A stretch of 64,000 nt of DNA from an uncultured Geobacteraceae bacterium (GTDB lineage: Bacteria > Desulfobacterota > Desulfuromonadia > Geobacterales > Pseudopelobacteraceae). The translations under genes and the position numbers were made by a program. The number at the start of each line of letters is the position of its first letter. The first letter of the stretch is position 1. Below the pieces are notes generated by a model. It saw nothing but the letters and a program-made list of their open reading frames with translations, ran no database searches and was not told where the DNA came from. Positions 1 through 7,105 of this stretch are shown piece after piece. The DNA lies in NCBI GenBank assembly GCA_903875605.1, contig CAIQWT010000043.1, positions 1 through 64,000 on the forward strand. Reading direction: 5' to 3'.

Positions 1-357
1 CTGCATTACACGCTTGGCAAAAGAAGACCTGTCTTCACGAAGCGCAACCGGAATAACTTTGCCATGAAAGACGACCCGAACACCCTGCTGTTTTAAGCGA
101 GAGAAAAGAGAATATGCTTGCTTGCCATAGTCCAGAAAGACTAGATTGCCTTTTCCAAAAGTGCACCCGCTTACACACTGAAGAGCGTCAACACCGCATG
201 CGTCATTTTCGACAACAGCGACAAGCTCCTCATCATCCGAACGGATCACACCTATCGCTGACATAGCCGCACCAGCGAGACGATAACCTATTGCCAAACC
301 GGGACAGGAATGCCCGTGAAAAGCTATGATGTCGGAATATTCCAAAAAAGGCCCCAT
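1..357 (-). CDS. FmdE-family protein, C-terminus cut by window edge
   Basis: Translating the minus strand from the ATG at 357 gives 119 residues that stay open to base 1, so the C-terminus lies outside the window. An HGHSCPG motif (residues 14-20), followed by a GYR, and a later ENDACGVDA / GCTFGKGN pair are typical of the FmdE/FwdE domain, first seen in a subunit of formylmethanofuran dehydrogenase. In non-methanogens these stand-alone proteins have no settled function; the His and Cys residues probably bind a metal. The gene lies 18 bases downstream of the SPASM-only gene and is the last visible member of the GeoRSP gene run. A purine-rich AAGGA lies about 12 bases before the start. Confidence 0.8.
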   Translation of the reverse strand, partial: MGPFLEYSDIIAFHGHSCPGLAIGYRLAGAAMSAIGVIRSDDEELVAVVENDACGVDALQCVSGCTFGKGNLVFLDYGKQAYSLFSRLKQQGVRVVFHGKVIPVALREDRSSFAKRVMQ

Positions 358-375
358 TTCTAATTAACATCCTTA

Positions 376-1239
376 TCATCGACAGGCATCATCTACATCA
401 TCAAACGAGCCGTACTTAACTAGCGACCTTCCGCGACAACCACCACGGCATACAGCAATCTCAAGGCAACTGTTACAGGCAATCGGGCTCTTTGTTATTT
501 TTTTGCGAAGCTCTCTCTTTGCAGGTGAAGTGATTATATCTTTAAGTGATGTTGACCTAATATTTCCAAGCAGTTCTGGTAAAGTTGGGCATGGAAAGAC
601 ATCCCCCACAGGAGAAATGGATATCATCGTATTGGCAGCCTGACATCCTGCCTGGGGAAATGGAATACCAGGATTAAATGCTCGCCAGAGAAACGGATCG
701 TGTATTGTAAGACGCAAATCTGACGTCCCACCAATTACAGCAAGATTGTTTTCTAGAATCCTCTGTTCAACTTTGGTTAGCAGAAAAGGTTCTTCACCCA
801 AGTAGAGTCGCTGCATCGGCAGTACAAGGCGATTTATCTCCTGGTTTCGACATAGCAAGACAACATCTGGAAGTGCATGCCAGTTATCACTGCTGACAAA
901 AAAAGCTAGCCCCAATTTCGGTATAAGCGGGATAGATAGTAATGACAGTGGAGAGTTAATAGCAACAAGTAGCTCTTTAATCCCAAACTCATCCATAGAG
1001 GTGCTATCAAGGCTAACCAGACCGGAATACGGCATGGTCAGTGACACAGAAACACCAGACCCTTTAAACGCTCCCAGTACAGCTAGAGCACCTTCACTCA
1101 GCACTGGAGAAGGGTCATACAGCTGGAGCATAAGCGGACGGCACTCCAGTATTTGATCACAGCAACTCAACAGGAGACTGTCATTAGGCGTGTTGGAAGT
1201 AAGATCCCAATAGACAGTAATAGGTAGTGCCAGTTCCAT
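376..1239 (-). CDS. GeoRSP-type SPASM-domain protein lacking the radical SAM motif
   Basis: A 287-residue protein whose last 90 residues carry a full SPASM cysteine pattern: C-x12-G-x4-C, then C-x2-C-x5-C-x3-C and a final Cys next to the C-terminus. The N-terminal two thirds resembles a degenerate radical SAM barrel and has no CxxxCxxC, so it should bind auxiliary iron-sulfur clusters but not start S-adenosylmethionine radical chemistry. Its place directly after the radical SAM/SPASM gene (25-base gap) fits the SPASM protein of the GeoRSP system as I recall the TIGRFAM definition. It probably works as a partner or electron relay of that enzyme. The start is supported by AAGGAA about 7 bases upstream. 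Confidence 0.85.
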   Translation of the reverse strand: MELALPITVYWDLTSNTPNDSLLLSCCDQILECRPLMLQLYDPSPVLSEGALAVLGAFKGSGVSVSLTMPYSGLVSLDSTSMDEFGIKELLVAINSPLSLLSIPLIPKLGLAFFVSSDNWHALPDVVLLCRNQEINRLVLPMQRLYLGEEPFLLTKVEQRILENNLAVIGGTSDLRLTIHDPFLWRAFNPGIPFPQAGCQAANTMISISPVGDVFPCPTLPELLGNIRSTSLKDIITSPAKRELRKKITKSPIACNSCLEIAVCRGGCRGRSLVKYGSFDDVDDACR

Positions 1240-1264
1240 TCTGAAATTCCTTAAAGCACAGCCG

Positions 1265-2281
1265 CTAACACTTAGACTGTGCTTCGCTTCCCCAGCAATG
1301 TGGATCAGGACTGTTCATATCGCCGGTAAGAGCAAGTGCCCGCGCAGTGCAACCACCAAGACAATCATCGTATTTACTACAACCGCTGCACTTACCTGTA
1401 GGCTGTTTGTTGCGCATCTTATCCAGCACTGCAGAGTCTTTCCAGACCTGTTGCAAATCATCGTGTACGATGTTACCAATGACTATCGGAATGAATCCAC
1501 AGGGAGTCATATCACCATTTGACTTGATGTTCAGTGATAACTTGCCGCAGACACTTCCCTTCACTAAAGTGCCGGCATCTCGTGCATCAAGAAGTGCTAT
1601 AATAGGATCGTCAAGTGAAATATCGAGGTTCTTTACGGCATGTTTAGCAGCAATGGCATCACGATAAAAGATCTTCCACTCTTCAGGTGACAAGTCAAGC
1701 TCATCCTTATTTGACATTCCAAGACCGGAACATTTGAAGTTGTGAAAATTGAGTTGGCCAACACCATGCTCCAAAGCAAGAGCCACCAGATCATTAATGG
1801 CTGAACTATTAATACGGCAAATCACTGTGGAAACAGATGTTGCAATACCTACCGACTTCAAATGTGCCAAAGCAGTTAATGCTCGGACATGACTCCCAAC
1901 AACTCCACGAAATTTATCGTGGACGTCAGGCAAGTGACTGTCAATACTGATGCCTACCTTAGTAAAGCCAGCTTTCTTTAGAGCAACGGCTTTGTCATAA
2001 TCAATCAACCATCCGTTGCTGTTCATTGAAACGCGCAAACCAAGCCCGCTGGAAAAAGCAGCAATGTCGAGAAGATTTGGATGAAGAAGCGGTTCTCCTC
2101 CGCCAAAATTAACGGAAAAGACTCCGGCTTTTGCTACTTTATCAATACAGACATAGAGCACATCCCGAGGCAATTCTTCGTGAGTGTCCTCTCGACTGTA
2201 ACAGTGACTGCAGGCAAAGTTACAACTGTTGTTGATGGCCCAGTTGACGGTGAGCGGAGCTTTAAGCTGTAAGTTACTCAT
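1265..2281 (-). CDS. GeoRSP-type radical SAM/SPASM peptide-modifying enzyme
   Basis: A 338-residue radical SAM protein. Cys20, Cys24 and Cys27 form the CxxxCxxC [4Fe-4S] site, followed by the GGGEP motif that contacts SAM. The C-terminal 85 residues form a SPASM domain with the C-x2-C-x5-C-x3-C series for auxiliary clusters. SPASM enzymes of this kind usually modify ribosomal peptides, for example by thioether or C-C bond formation. The gene overlaps the upstream PqqD-like gene by 8 bases, the usual layout for a peptide-binding chaperone and its enzyme. The family assignment to GeoRSP rests on the gene trio; the substrate is unknown and no precursor gene is seen nearby. Confidence 0.9.
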   Translation of the reverse strand: MSNLQLKAPLTVNWAINNSCNFACSHCYSREDTHEELPRDVLYVCIDKVAKAGVFSVNFGGGEPLLHPNLLDIAAFSSGLGLRVSMNSNGWLIDYDKAVALKKAGFTKVGISIDSHLPDVHDKFRGVVGSHVRALTALAHLKSVGIATSVSTVICRINSSAINDLVALALEHGVGQLNFHNFKCSGLGMSNKDELDLSPEEWKIFYRDAIAAKHAVKNLDISLDDPIIALLDARDAGTLVKGSVCGKLSLNIKSNGDMTPCGFIPIVIGNIVHDDLQQVWKDSAVLDKMRNKQPTGKCSGCSKYDDCLGGCTARALALTGDMNSPDPHCWGSEAQSKC

Positions 2282-2561
2282 ACCTGATAAACCCCTTTTG
2301 TGACAGACTTTCGAGGAAGGCCAGAATATCGCTCCGCAACAGGTCCTCTTCTACTTCATATTCAAGTATCAGGGACGCAACGATATCATCCACTGTCCGG
2401 TCATCACACAGCTCCCATAGTTCAATGCCGAATTCGTTCAGAGAAAGCATCGATCCACCGGAAAAAAGAATAGCTGCTACTGCCTCCTCCTGAGAAGCGT
2501 CGTCACTGCCACCTGATTCCCGGCGCCACAGGACATCCGGATTACGAAAAACTCTTAGCAT
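2274..2561 (-). CDS. PqqD-family peptide chaperone (RRE domain), GeoRSP type
   Basis: A 95-residue PqqD-like protein. The order of beta strands and helices (a region ending LSLNEFG, then a helix-rich half ending in a GF-type motif) matches the RiPP recognition element that binds leader peptides and hands them to radical SAM enzymes. It overlaps the radical SAM/SPASM gene by 8 bases, so the two are probably translationally coupled. AGGTGA upstream of the ATG serves as ribosome site. Its presence argues that the substrate is a gene-encoded peptide or protein, although no candidate precursor lies next to it. Confidence 0.85.
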   Translation of the reverse strand: MLRVFRNPDVLWRRESGGSDDASQEEAVAAILFSGGSMLSLNEFGIELWELCDDRTVDDIVASLILEYEVEEDLLRSDILAFLESLSQKGFIRYE

Positions 2562-2566
2562 GTTGT

Positions 2567-2887
2567 TTAGTCACCTTTCGCTGTTATGGAGACAATTACG
2601 AGGTTTTCAGCTGAAGCATTACGAATACCGTGATCCTCGAATGCTGGGACGACTACAACCTGACCAACTGCAATTTTCTGCGCCTCTTTTCCAGACAGGA
2701 GTTCTCCCTGGCCTTCAATAACCGTCCAAATGTGACTGCCATGATGAGTGTGGGTAACAATTTCCTGACCCGGTTTCATGCAGATCATGCTTATACGACT
2801 GTGATCGTCAGTCCAGATTGTTTCCTGATAGCGCTTGGCATCATCGAACTGCTTCAGTTTTTGTACATCCAGAATTTGTGATTTCAT
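2567..2887 (-). CDS. Small single-domain cupin
   Basis: A cupin of about 106 residues starting at the ATG at 2887, which has a strong AAGGAAGGAAA ribosome site; a start at 2935 would add a Lys/His-rich stretch without support. The double cupin motif is visible: an H-x-H-x(3)-H cluster (THTHHGSH) with a downstream Glu, then a second motif ending PAFEDHG that supplies the last His. Such proteins bind one metal ion and act as small oxygenases, isomerases or sensors. It lies 5 bases upstream of the PqqD-like gene and 53 bases downstream of the permease. Its specific role is not predictable from sequence. Confidence 0.8.
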   Translation of the reverse strand: MKSQILDVQKLKQFDDAKRYQETIWTDDHSRISMICMKPGQEIVTHTHHGSHIWTVIEGQGELLSGKEAQKIAVGQVVVVPAFEDHGIRNASAENLVIVSITAKGD

Positions 2888-2940
2888 TTGTGTTTCCTTC
2901 CTTTTTTTGTGATGTGGGTCTCTGCTACAAGCCATGTGAT

Positions 2941-4860
2941 TTATGCTTTATGAACAATTTTGAGTAACCTTCCGAGTAGTTCTGACGCTGATGAAAATAG
3001 TTGTGATGACGTGCCCACAACAATTCTTGGTGCATTGTCCGTACTACCTGAAAACTGGATACCATAGCGCAAAGACAGTAAGTTAACCGGTGCATCTTTG
3101 GCAGGATCTGTCAGCCTGCTTTCCTGGGATATCAATACACCTTTACCAAGTTCATTAAAGTGGGAAATGAGTTTAATTTCATTGTTAGTAAGCTGCCTTT
3201 TATCTCCGATACCCGGAAAAAACAACCAAAGCTGCCCTACGTTATCAAGTAATGATTCAGAAAGTTGTGTTGTTTTTGCACGATCATTACAACTAACGTT
3301 GTAGTTGGACATTTGTAGGACATTTGCAATTCCTTCAGCAAAAACAGCCTTATCTTTATCCCCACCACTGCCAACCGTATATATCAAAATATTCCTGCCT
3401 GCAGGGGTACTGCTGCTTTGCTCAAGCCAGGCGGCAATGTTGGTGACATAGTGCCGGTCATCCTCTATTCCAGCGACCGCGGCTAAAAAACGACTAAAAC
3501 CAGCATCAAAGACAATGCCGCCATGGCTGGCAAGATCGTTAGAATATGTAGCAATTATATTTCTGCCTGCCGGGTCAAGGGCAATTCGTACGTTATTGCC
3601 CTCTTTTTTAATTACAGAGGAATGCCCTCCAGCTAGGGATGATACGCTCTTGAATAGTTGGTTACCTGTATCCACACCCGGCACGAAAACCAACCATTGG
3701 AATAGCGATGCTATTAGAATCGTGCCGGCAAGGCACACAAACATGTAAAGTGCAAAGACCCTTTTTTTGAAGATCGTCCAGAAGAGAATCATTGTGGGAA
3801 TGGCCGTTACCGGACCACCAATCATGAACGCCAAGGCAGCACCACCATCAAGCGTACCATGCAGAGAGTTTTTAATATGAGAAAGAATACTTGAAGCACT
3901 AATCTGATGAAGGAACATTGGAACGGATGCCAAGGTAATCCAGACAATATTCAAAGGATCCTTTTGGCCAAAAAAACGAAAAATCCATTCATTGGGAATG
4001 TAGCGCTCAACAATGGCTCCTATGGAGACACCTACCAGAATGTACTTACCTACCATCCAGAACATTTCTGATGATTTTGCCAGGAAGATGAGGAACTTGT
4101 TGTTAGTTCTGACTGCCACCCTATTGCCGAATTTAACTTTACAGTCACAACGCAGATGTTCAATAGGATAGTCTTCATCATGAAAATCACCAGGAACAAC
4201 AGCGCCTTCAATGAACAATCCACCTCTATCAAATCCTCTCTTACAGAGAATATGTGTAATGCCACCGGCAAAAAAACCCATAGCAAGAGCGGATATAGTC
4301 CTTATTACCGTCCATTCCGGACCAAGATCATTTAATGTAATCAGATATGTTGAAGGGCTCAAAAGTGCGGAAGTCACCATCAATGACATTACAGGTGCAA
4401 GTGGCAACCCGGCAAAAAGTAGACTGACTGCTGTGGTAATGGTGCCACAGGCACAAAGCGGAGTAATAATGCCTACAAATGATGCCACTATGATACTCAC
4501 AGCTCCATATTTCCTCAAAGAGGCCTGAAGCTTAACAGCAATCTTAAAAGTGCGCAGATACCCAGCCAGAAAAATGCCCACTACAAAATAAGGAAAAACA
4601 TCGCGCAACTCAGCAATAATTCCATGACTATTAAACAGAAGATCCCATACTTCATACCAGACAAGCATGGGTAAAGGTGCAGAAAAGCCCTTTGCAGCAC
4701 CTGAACCACTGCTCAGCCCATAAGCCCATACATGCCAAACAATTAAACTTAAGGAGGCAATTATCATAAGCAGCAGAGTACGATTTGCTTTCCTTACATG
4801 GCCACCATGTAATTGACAATCATTCTTGCTGCCAGAAAAGAAAAAATCACCTAGACCCAT
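2941..4860 (-). CDS. SO_0444/ArsP-like permease fused to a GATase-like C-terminal domain
   Basis: A 639-residue protein. Residues ~25-400 form a membrane permease of the COG0701 (DUF318) type with about nine to ten hydrophobic segments and a conserved PLCACGT motif within a membrane segment; relatives export arsenicals or other thiophilic compounds. A cytoplasmic loop carries a CDCK motif. After residue ~420 comes a soluble domain of ~215 residues with a strand-helix pattern and a LFFPGIGD segment resembling class I glutamine-amidotransferase-like (DUF4350-type) folds. I do not know this fusion as a standard architecture. AGGAG lies 5 bases before the ATG. The gene overlaps the upstream ResB-like gene by 14 bases. 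Confidence 0.75.
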   Translation of the reverse strand: MGLGDFFFSGSKNDCQLHGGHVRKANRTLLLMIIASLSLIVWHVWAYGLSSGSGAAKGFSAPLPMLVWYEVWDLLFNSHGIIAELRDVFPYFVVGIFLAGYLRTFKIAVKLQASLRKYGAVSIIVASFVGIITPLCACGTITTAVSLLFAGLPLAPVMSLMVTSALLSPSTYLITLNDLGPEWTVIRTISALAMGFFAGGITHILCKRGFDRGGLFIEGAVVPGDFHDEDYPIEHLRCDCKVKFGNRVAVRTNNKFLIFLAKSSEMFWMVGKYILVGVSIGAIVERYIPNEWIFRFFGQKDPLNIVWITLASVPMFLHQISASSILSHIKNSLHGTLDGGAALAFMIGGPVTAIPTMILFWTIFKKRVFALYMFVCLAGTILIASLFQWLVFVPGVDTGNQLFKSVSSLAGGHSSVIKKEGNNVRIALDPAGRNIIATYSNDLASHGGIVFDAGFSRFLAAVAGIEDDRHYVTNIAAWLEQSSSTPAGRNILIYTVGSGGDKDKAVFAEGIANVLQMSNYNVSCNDRAKTTQLSESLLDNVGQLWLFFPGIGDKRQLTNNEIKLISHFNELGKGVLISQESRLTDPAKDAPVNLLSLRYGIQFSGSTDNAPRIVVGTSSQLFSSASELLGRLLKIVHKA

Positions 4861-5767
4861 ACCATCTCCTGAATGTAGTTAAAACAGCTCCCAGAGCCAC
4901 TATCGTCATCCCTAAAAATACGTACCATCTGCCGGGATCACGCACAATTTGAATTCCAGCATATGGCACACCTTTTTCGTCATATTCATTTCGTGTGTTA
5001 TAAAAATACAGTCCTCCCCATTGGAATGGCTTGTTTACTTCTGATGTCCCCTTAGCGATTATTTCGTTATTACGGACAAGTATTAAATCAACCCATTCAC
5101 GCAACAGCAGGGGGGTCTGAAAGGCAACAAGCTTGAATTGATATGGAAAATCCACGGGGAGATCGGAAGGCCCTGATGTTGTGTATGAACCTATCCGGCG
5201 GTCGCGCTCATAAATTATCAGCTTTAGGTTTTCTGCGGGCATTTCCAATTCATCCGCTACAATACGATAAGGTGGCAATGAGAAGCTCTCGCCCGTCTTG
5301 ATCTCATGAAGCCCATCTTTTTGGCCGTTTTTTAGCACACCAATCTTCACAGGAGCCGGCGTAAATTTCCTGTTTATTTTATTCACTACCAGTCCAAAAC
5401 CCAGGCTGGAGTCCTGCTTAACATCCCATCGGTAAAACTGTTCGGCCAGTCTATTTTCGTAAACAAAACTAGTCGCCACAAAACCGAAGGAGGCGACGAC
5501 GCTCCCAGCAAGGGTAAGAACAACACCGCCATGTAGAATCAGAACCGGCCCCGAAATTGCCTTAAACCGTTTAATTGAGCAAAACAGGAGATTAATTGCA
5601 AGGGCAGCAAGTAGCGAAACAAAAAGAGGGCTAGAATAAATCGCACGACTTTTTGTAAAAGTCCCCGGAATAGCGACAAGAGAAATCGCAATAAAAAGAC
5701 CAATAGCCAACTCAGTCGAAGCAATAAACCGGTATATTTTTTTAACCCGCTCTTCAACTTTCAACAA
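4847..5767 (-). CDS. ResB-like cytochrome c biogenesis protein
   Basis: A 306-residue membrane protein: two or three N-terminal transmembrane helices (~15-110), a large extracytoplasmic beta-rich domain (~115-275) and one C-terminal helix. This matches a short ResB, the partner of ResC/CcsA in System II haem delivery. The region with the phrase WGGLYFYNT is typical of ResB periplasmic domains. No ResC/CcsA gene lies beside it, so it may serve a local redox protein and not general cytochrome assembly. The start codon is one of two tandem TTGs preceded by GGAAGG. It overlaps the permease gene by 14 bases, suggesting coupled synthesis. Confidence 0.75.
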   Translation of the reverse strand: MLKVEERVKKIYRFIASTELAIGLFIAISLVAIPGTFTKSRAIYSSPLFVSLLAALAINLLFCSIKRFKAISGPVLILHGGVVLTLAGSVVASFGFVATSFVYENRLAEQFYRWDVKQDSSLGFGLVVNKINRKFTPAPVKIGVLKNGQKDGLHEIKTGESFSLPPYRIVADELEMPAENLKLIIYERDRRIGSYTTSGPSDLPVDFPYQFKLVAFQTPLLLREWVDLILVRNNEIIAKGTSEVNKPFQWGGLYFYNTRNEYDEKGVPYAGIQIVRDPGRWYVFLGMTIVALGAVLTTFRRWYGSR

Positions 5768-5777
5768 TACCTTCCCA

Positions 5778-6335
5778 CTAAATAAGCTTTTTGCCCTTCA
5801 AAAAATCTTTCGCAATCTTTTTCGTTTTATCGTCAGATTCTACTGATTTAAGCAGCTTTGAATATGTGTCGTTTGAGAGTACACCTGCAAGTTTGTTAAG
5901 CAATTTGGGTAATGCTGGATAATTACTCAAGGTATCACCGGTCAAAACCGGAGCAAACTGAGGTGTTCCCCCAAATGAATTAAGCCATGTAAGGTTCATA
6001 CTTTTGCGATATTCGCTCTTAATAGCATCAATTCCCATTACCGAGGCTGATCCTTTGGTTTTACCCAATATTTCCAGAGCTCTGTCGGTGTTTTCAATGA
6101 TGATATTGACTTTGCCTGATTTAACTGCTTCATACAGAACCTTGGAGTCTTTATAAACTTCTATCTTTACACTCGAACCGGTTCTTTCAGTTATCATTAG
6201 TGACGCCATTTCAGCAATAAGCCTTTCATTAGCACTTGATATGCCCAAGTGAATTGTCTTGCCGACACATGCTACAGACTCATGAACCGTCATGAGAAAC
6301 GCCGCCATAATAACAAAGCACGCAATTCTTTTCAT
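5778..6335 (-). CDS. Short OpuAC-like extracytoplasmic binding protein
   Basis: A 185-residue exported protein with a signal peptide ending near residue 22 (VACVG). The mature part begins with a strand plus helix (IHLGISSANERLIAEM) and a VKSGKVNIIIEN segment, as in the glycine-betaine/choline-binding OpuAC fold. It is shorter than usual (~270-300), so it may be one lobe or a scavenged domain. No ABC permease or ATPase gene is adjacent, which argues against a standard transporter. GGGGTGA lies 4 bases before the ATG. It sits 10 bases upstream of the ResB-like gene. Confidence 0.6.
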   Translation of the reverse strand: MKRIACFVIMAAFLMTVHESVACVGKTIHLGISSANERLIAEMASLMITERTGSSVKIEVYKDSKVLYEAVKSGKVNIIIENTDRALEILGKTKGSASVMGIDAIKSEYRKSMNLTWLNSFGGTPQFAPVLTGDTLSNYPALPKLLNKLAGVLSNDTYSKLLKSVESDDKTKKIAKDFLKGKKLI

Positions 6336-6394
6336 TTAATCACCCCGTAAACTGTTTTACATCTGAGTATATTGTTTACTAATACAAGCAACAA

Positions 6395-7105
6395 TTAGTG
6401 TACTGTTAAATCAACGTCCATAGCAATATCTATTTTCCCGTTACTGTATACTAACGGTTCGACAGTTTCCTCATGTTTAATCGGTGGGAACTCACGTGAT
6501 ACCCTGACATAATATGTAGCGCCTAGTGGTAGGTAGATCTCATACCGACCATCATTACCGGTCCACGCTGAAATAAATTCAGGGAGTTCCCTAAGCTCTT
6601 TTGACCTGTTGGCAAATACATATACCTGCGCAACCGGTGCGCCAAAAACATCCAATACTCGACCTTTTAGAAGCTGAGAATCTGTCGCACCGGCCCTTTT
6701 CTTCTGCCCAAGCTCACGGATATCTGCGACCACAAAATCAGCTGTAGCCCCGCCAGTGGTCATATCTATTTCAAGCGGTTCCCCTGAGTGCCTGTCACCA
6801 GGCATAAGCGGGCCATATTTTCCATCAGTCTTGTAGCGTGCAACTACCCAGTACTTTCCAGGCGGTGCATAGATTTGCAATTGGCCGGCACGATCAGAAT
6901 TTGTTGAAATAAAATCAGCAGGACGTCGCACATTAGGACTGTCGTAAAGAAATAGTTTGGAGCCTTCCATGGGACGTCCTTCGATATCAACTGTTTTGGC
7001 TTTTAACAGATATGTATCCAGAGCAAAACCGGTCGACACTATGGTCAGCATGAGAAAAAAGACTACAAAACCCACTAAACATTTTTGTGAATGTGTACTT
7101 ATCAC
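6395..7105 (-). CDS. Exported protein with two carboxypeptidase-regulatory-like domains
   Basis: A 236-residue protein with an N-terminal signal or anchor segment (~8-28), then two transthyretin-like / carboxypeptidase D regulatory-like domains (~35-125 and ~145-232). Each shows the pattern of a strand with DxxGxP, a G-x-Y strand and a tyrosine-rich closing strand (GRYEIYLP). Such domains are extracytoplasmic beta sandwiches used for adhesion or sugar binding. The GTG start overlaps the stop of the beta-helix gene (GTGA), so the two are translationally coupled. A related protein is encoded on the other side of that gene. Confidence 0.75.
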   Translation of the reverse strand: MISTHSQKCLVGFVVFFLMLTIVSTGFALDTYLLKAKTVDIEGRPMEGSKLFLYDSPNVRRPADFISTNSDRAGQLQIYAPPGKYWVVARYKTDGKYGPLMPGDRHSGEPLEIDMTTGGATADFVVADIRELGQKKRAGATDSQLLKGRVLDVFGAPVAQVYVFANRSKELRELPEFISAWTGNDGRYEIYLPLGATYYVRVSREFPPIKHEETVEPLVYSNGKIDIAMDVDLTVH

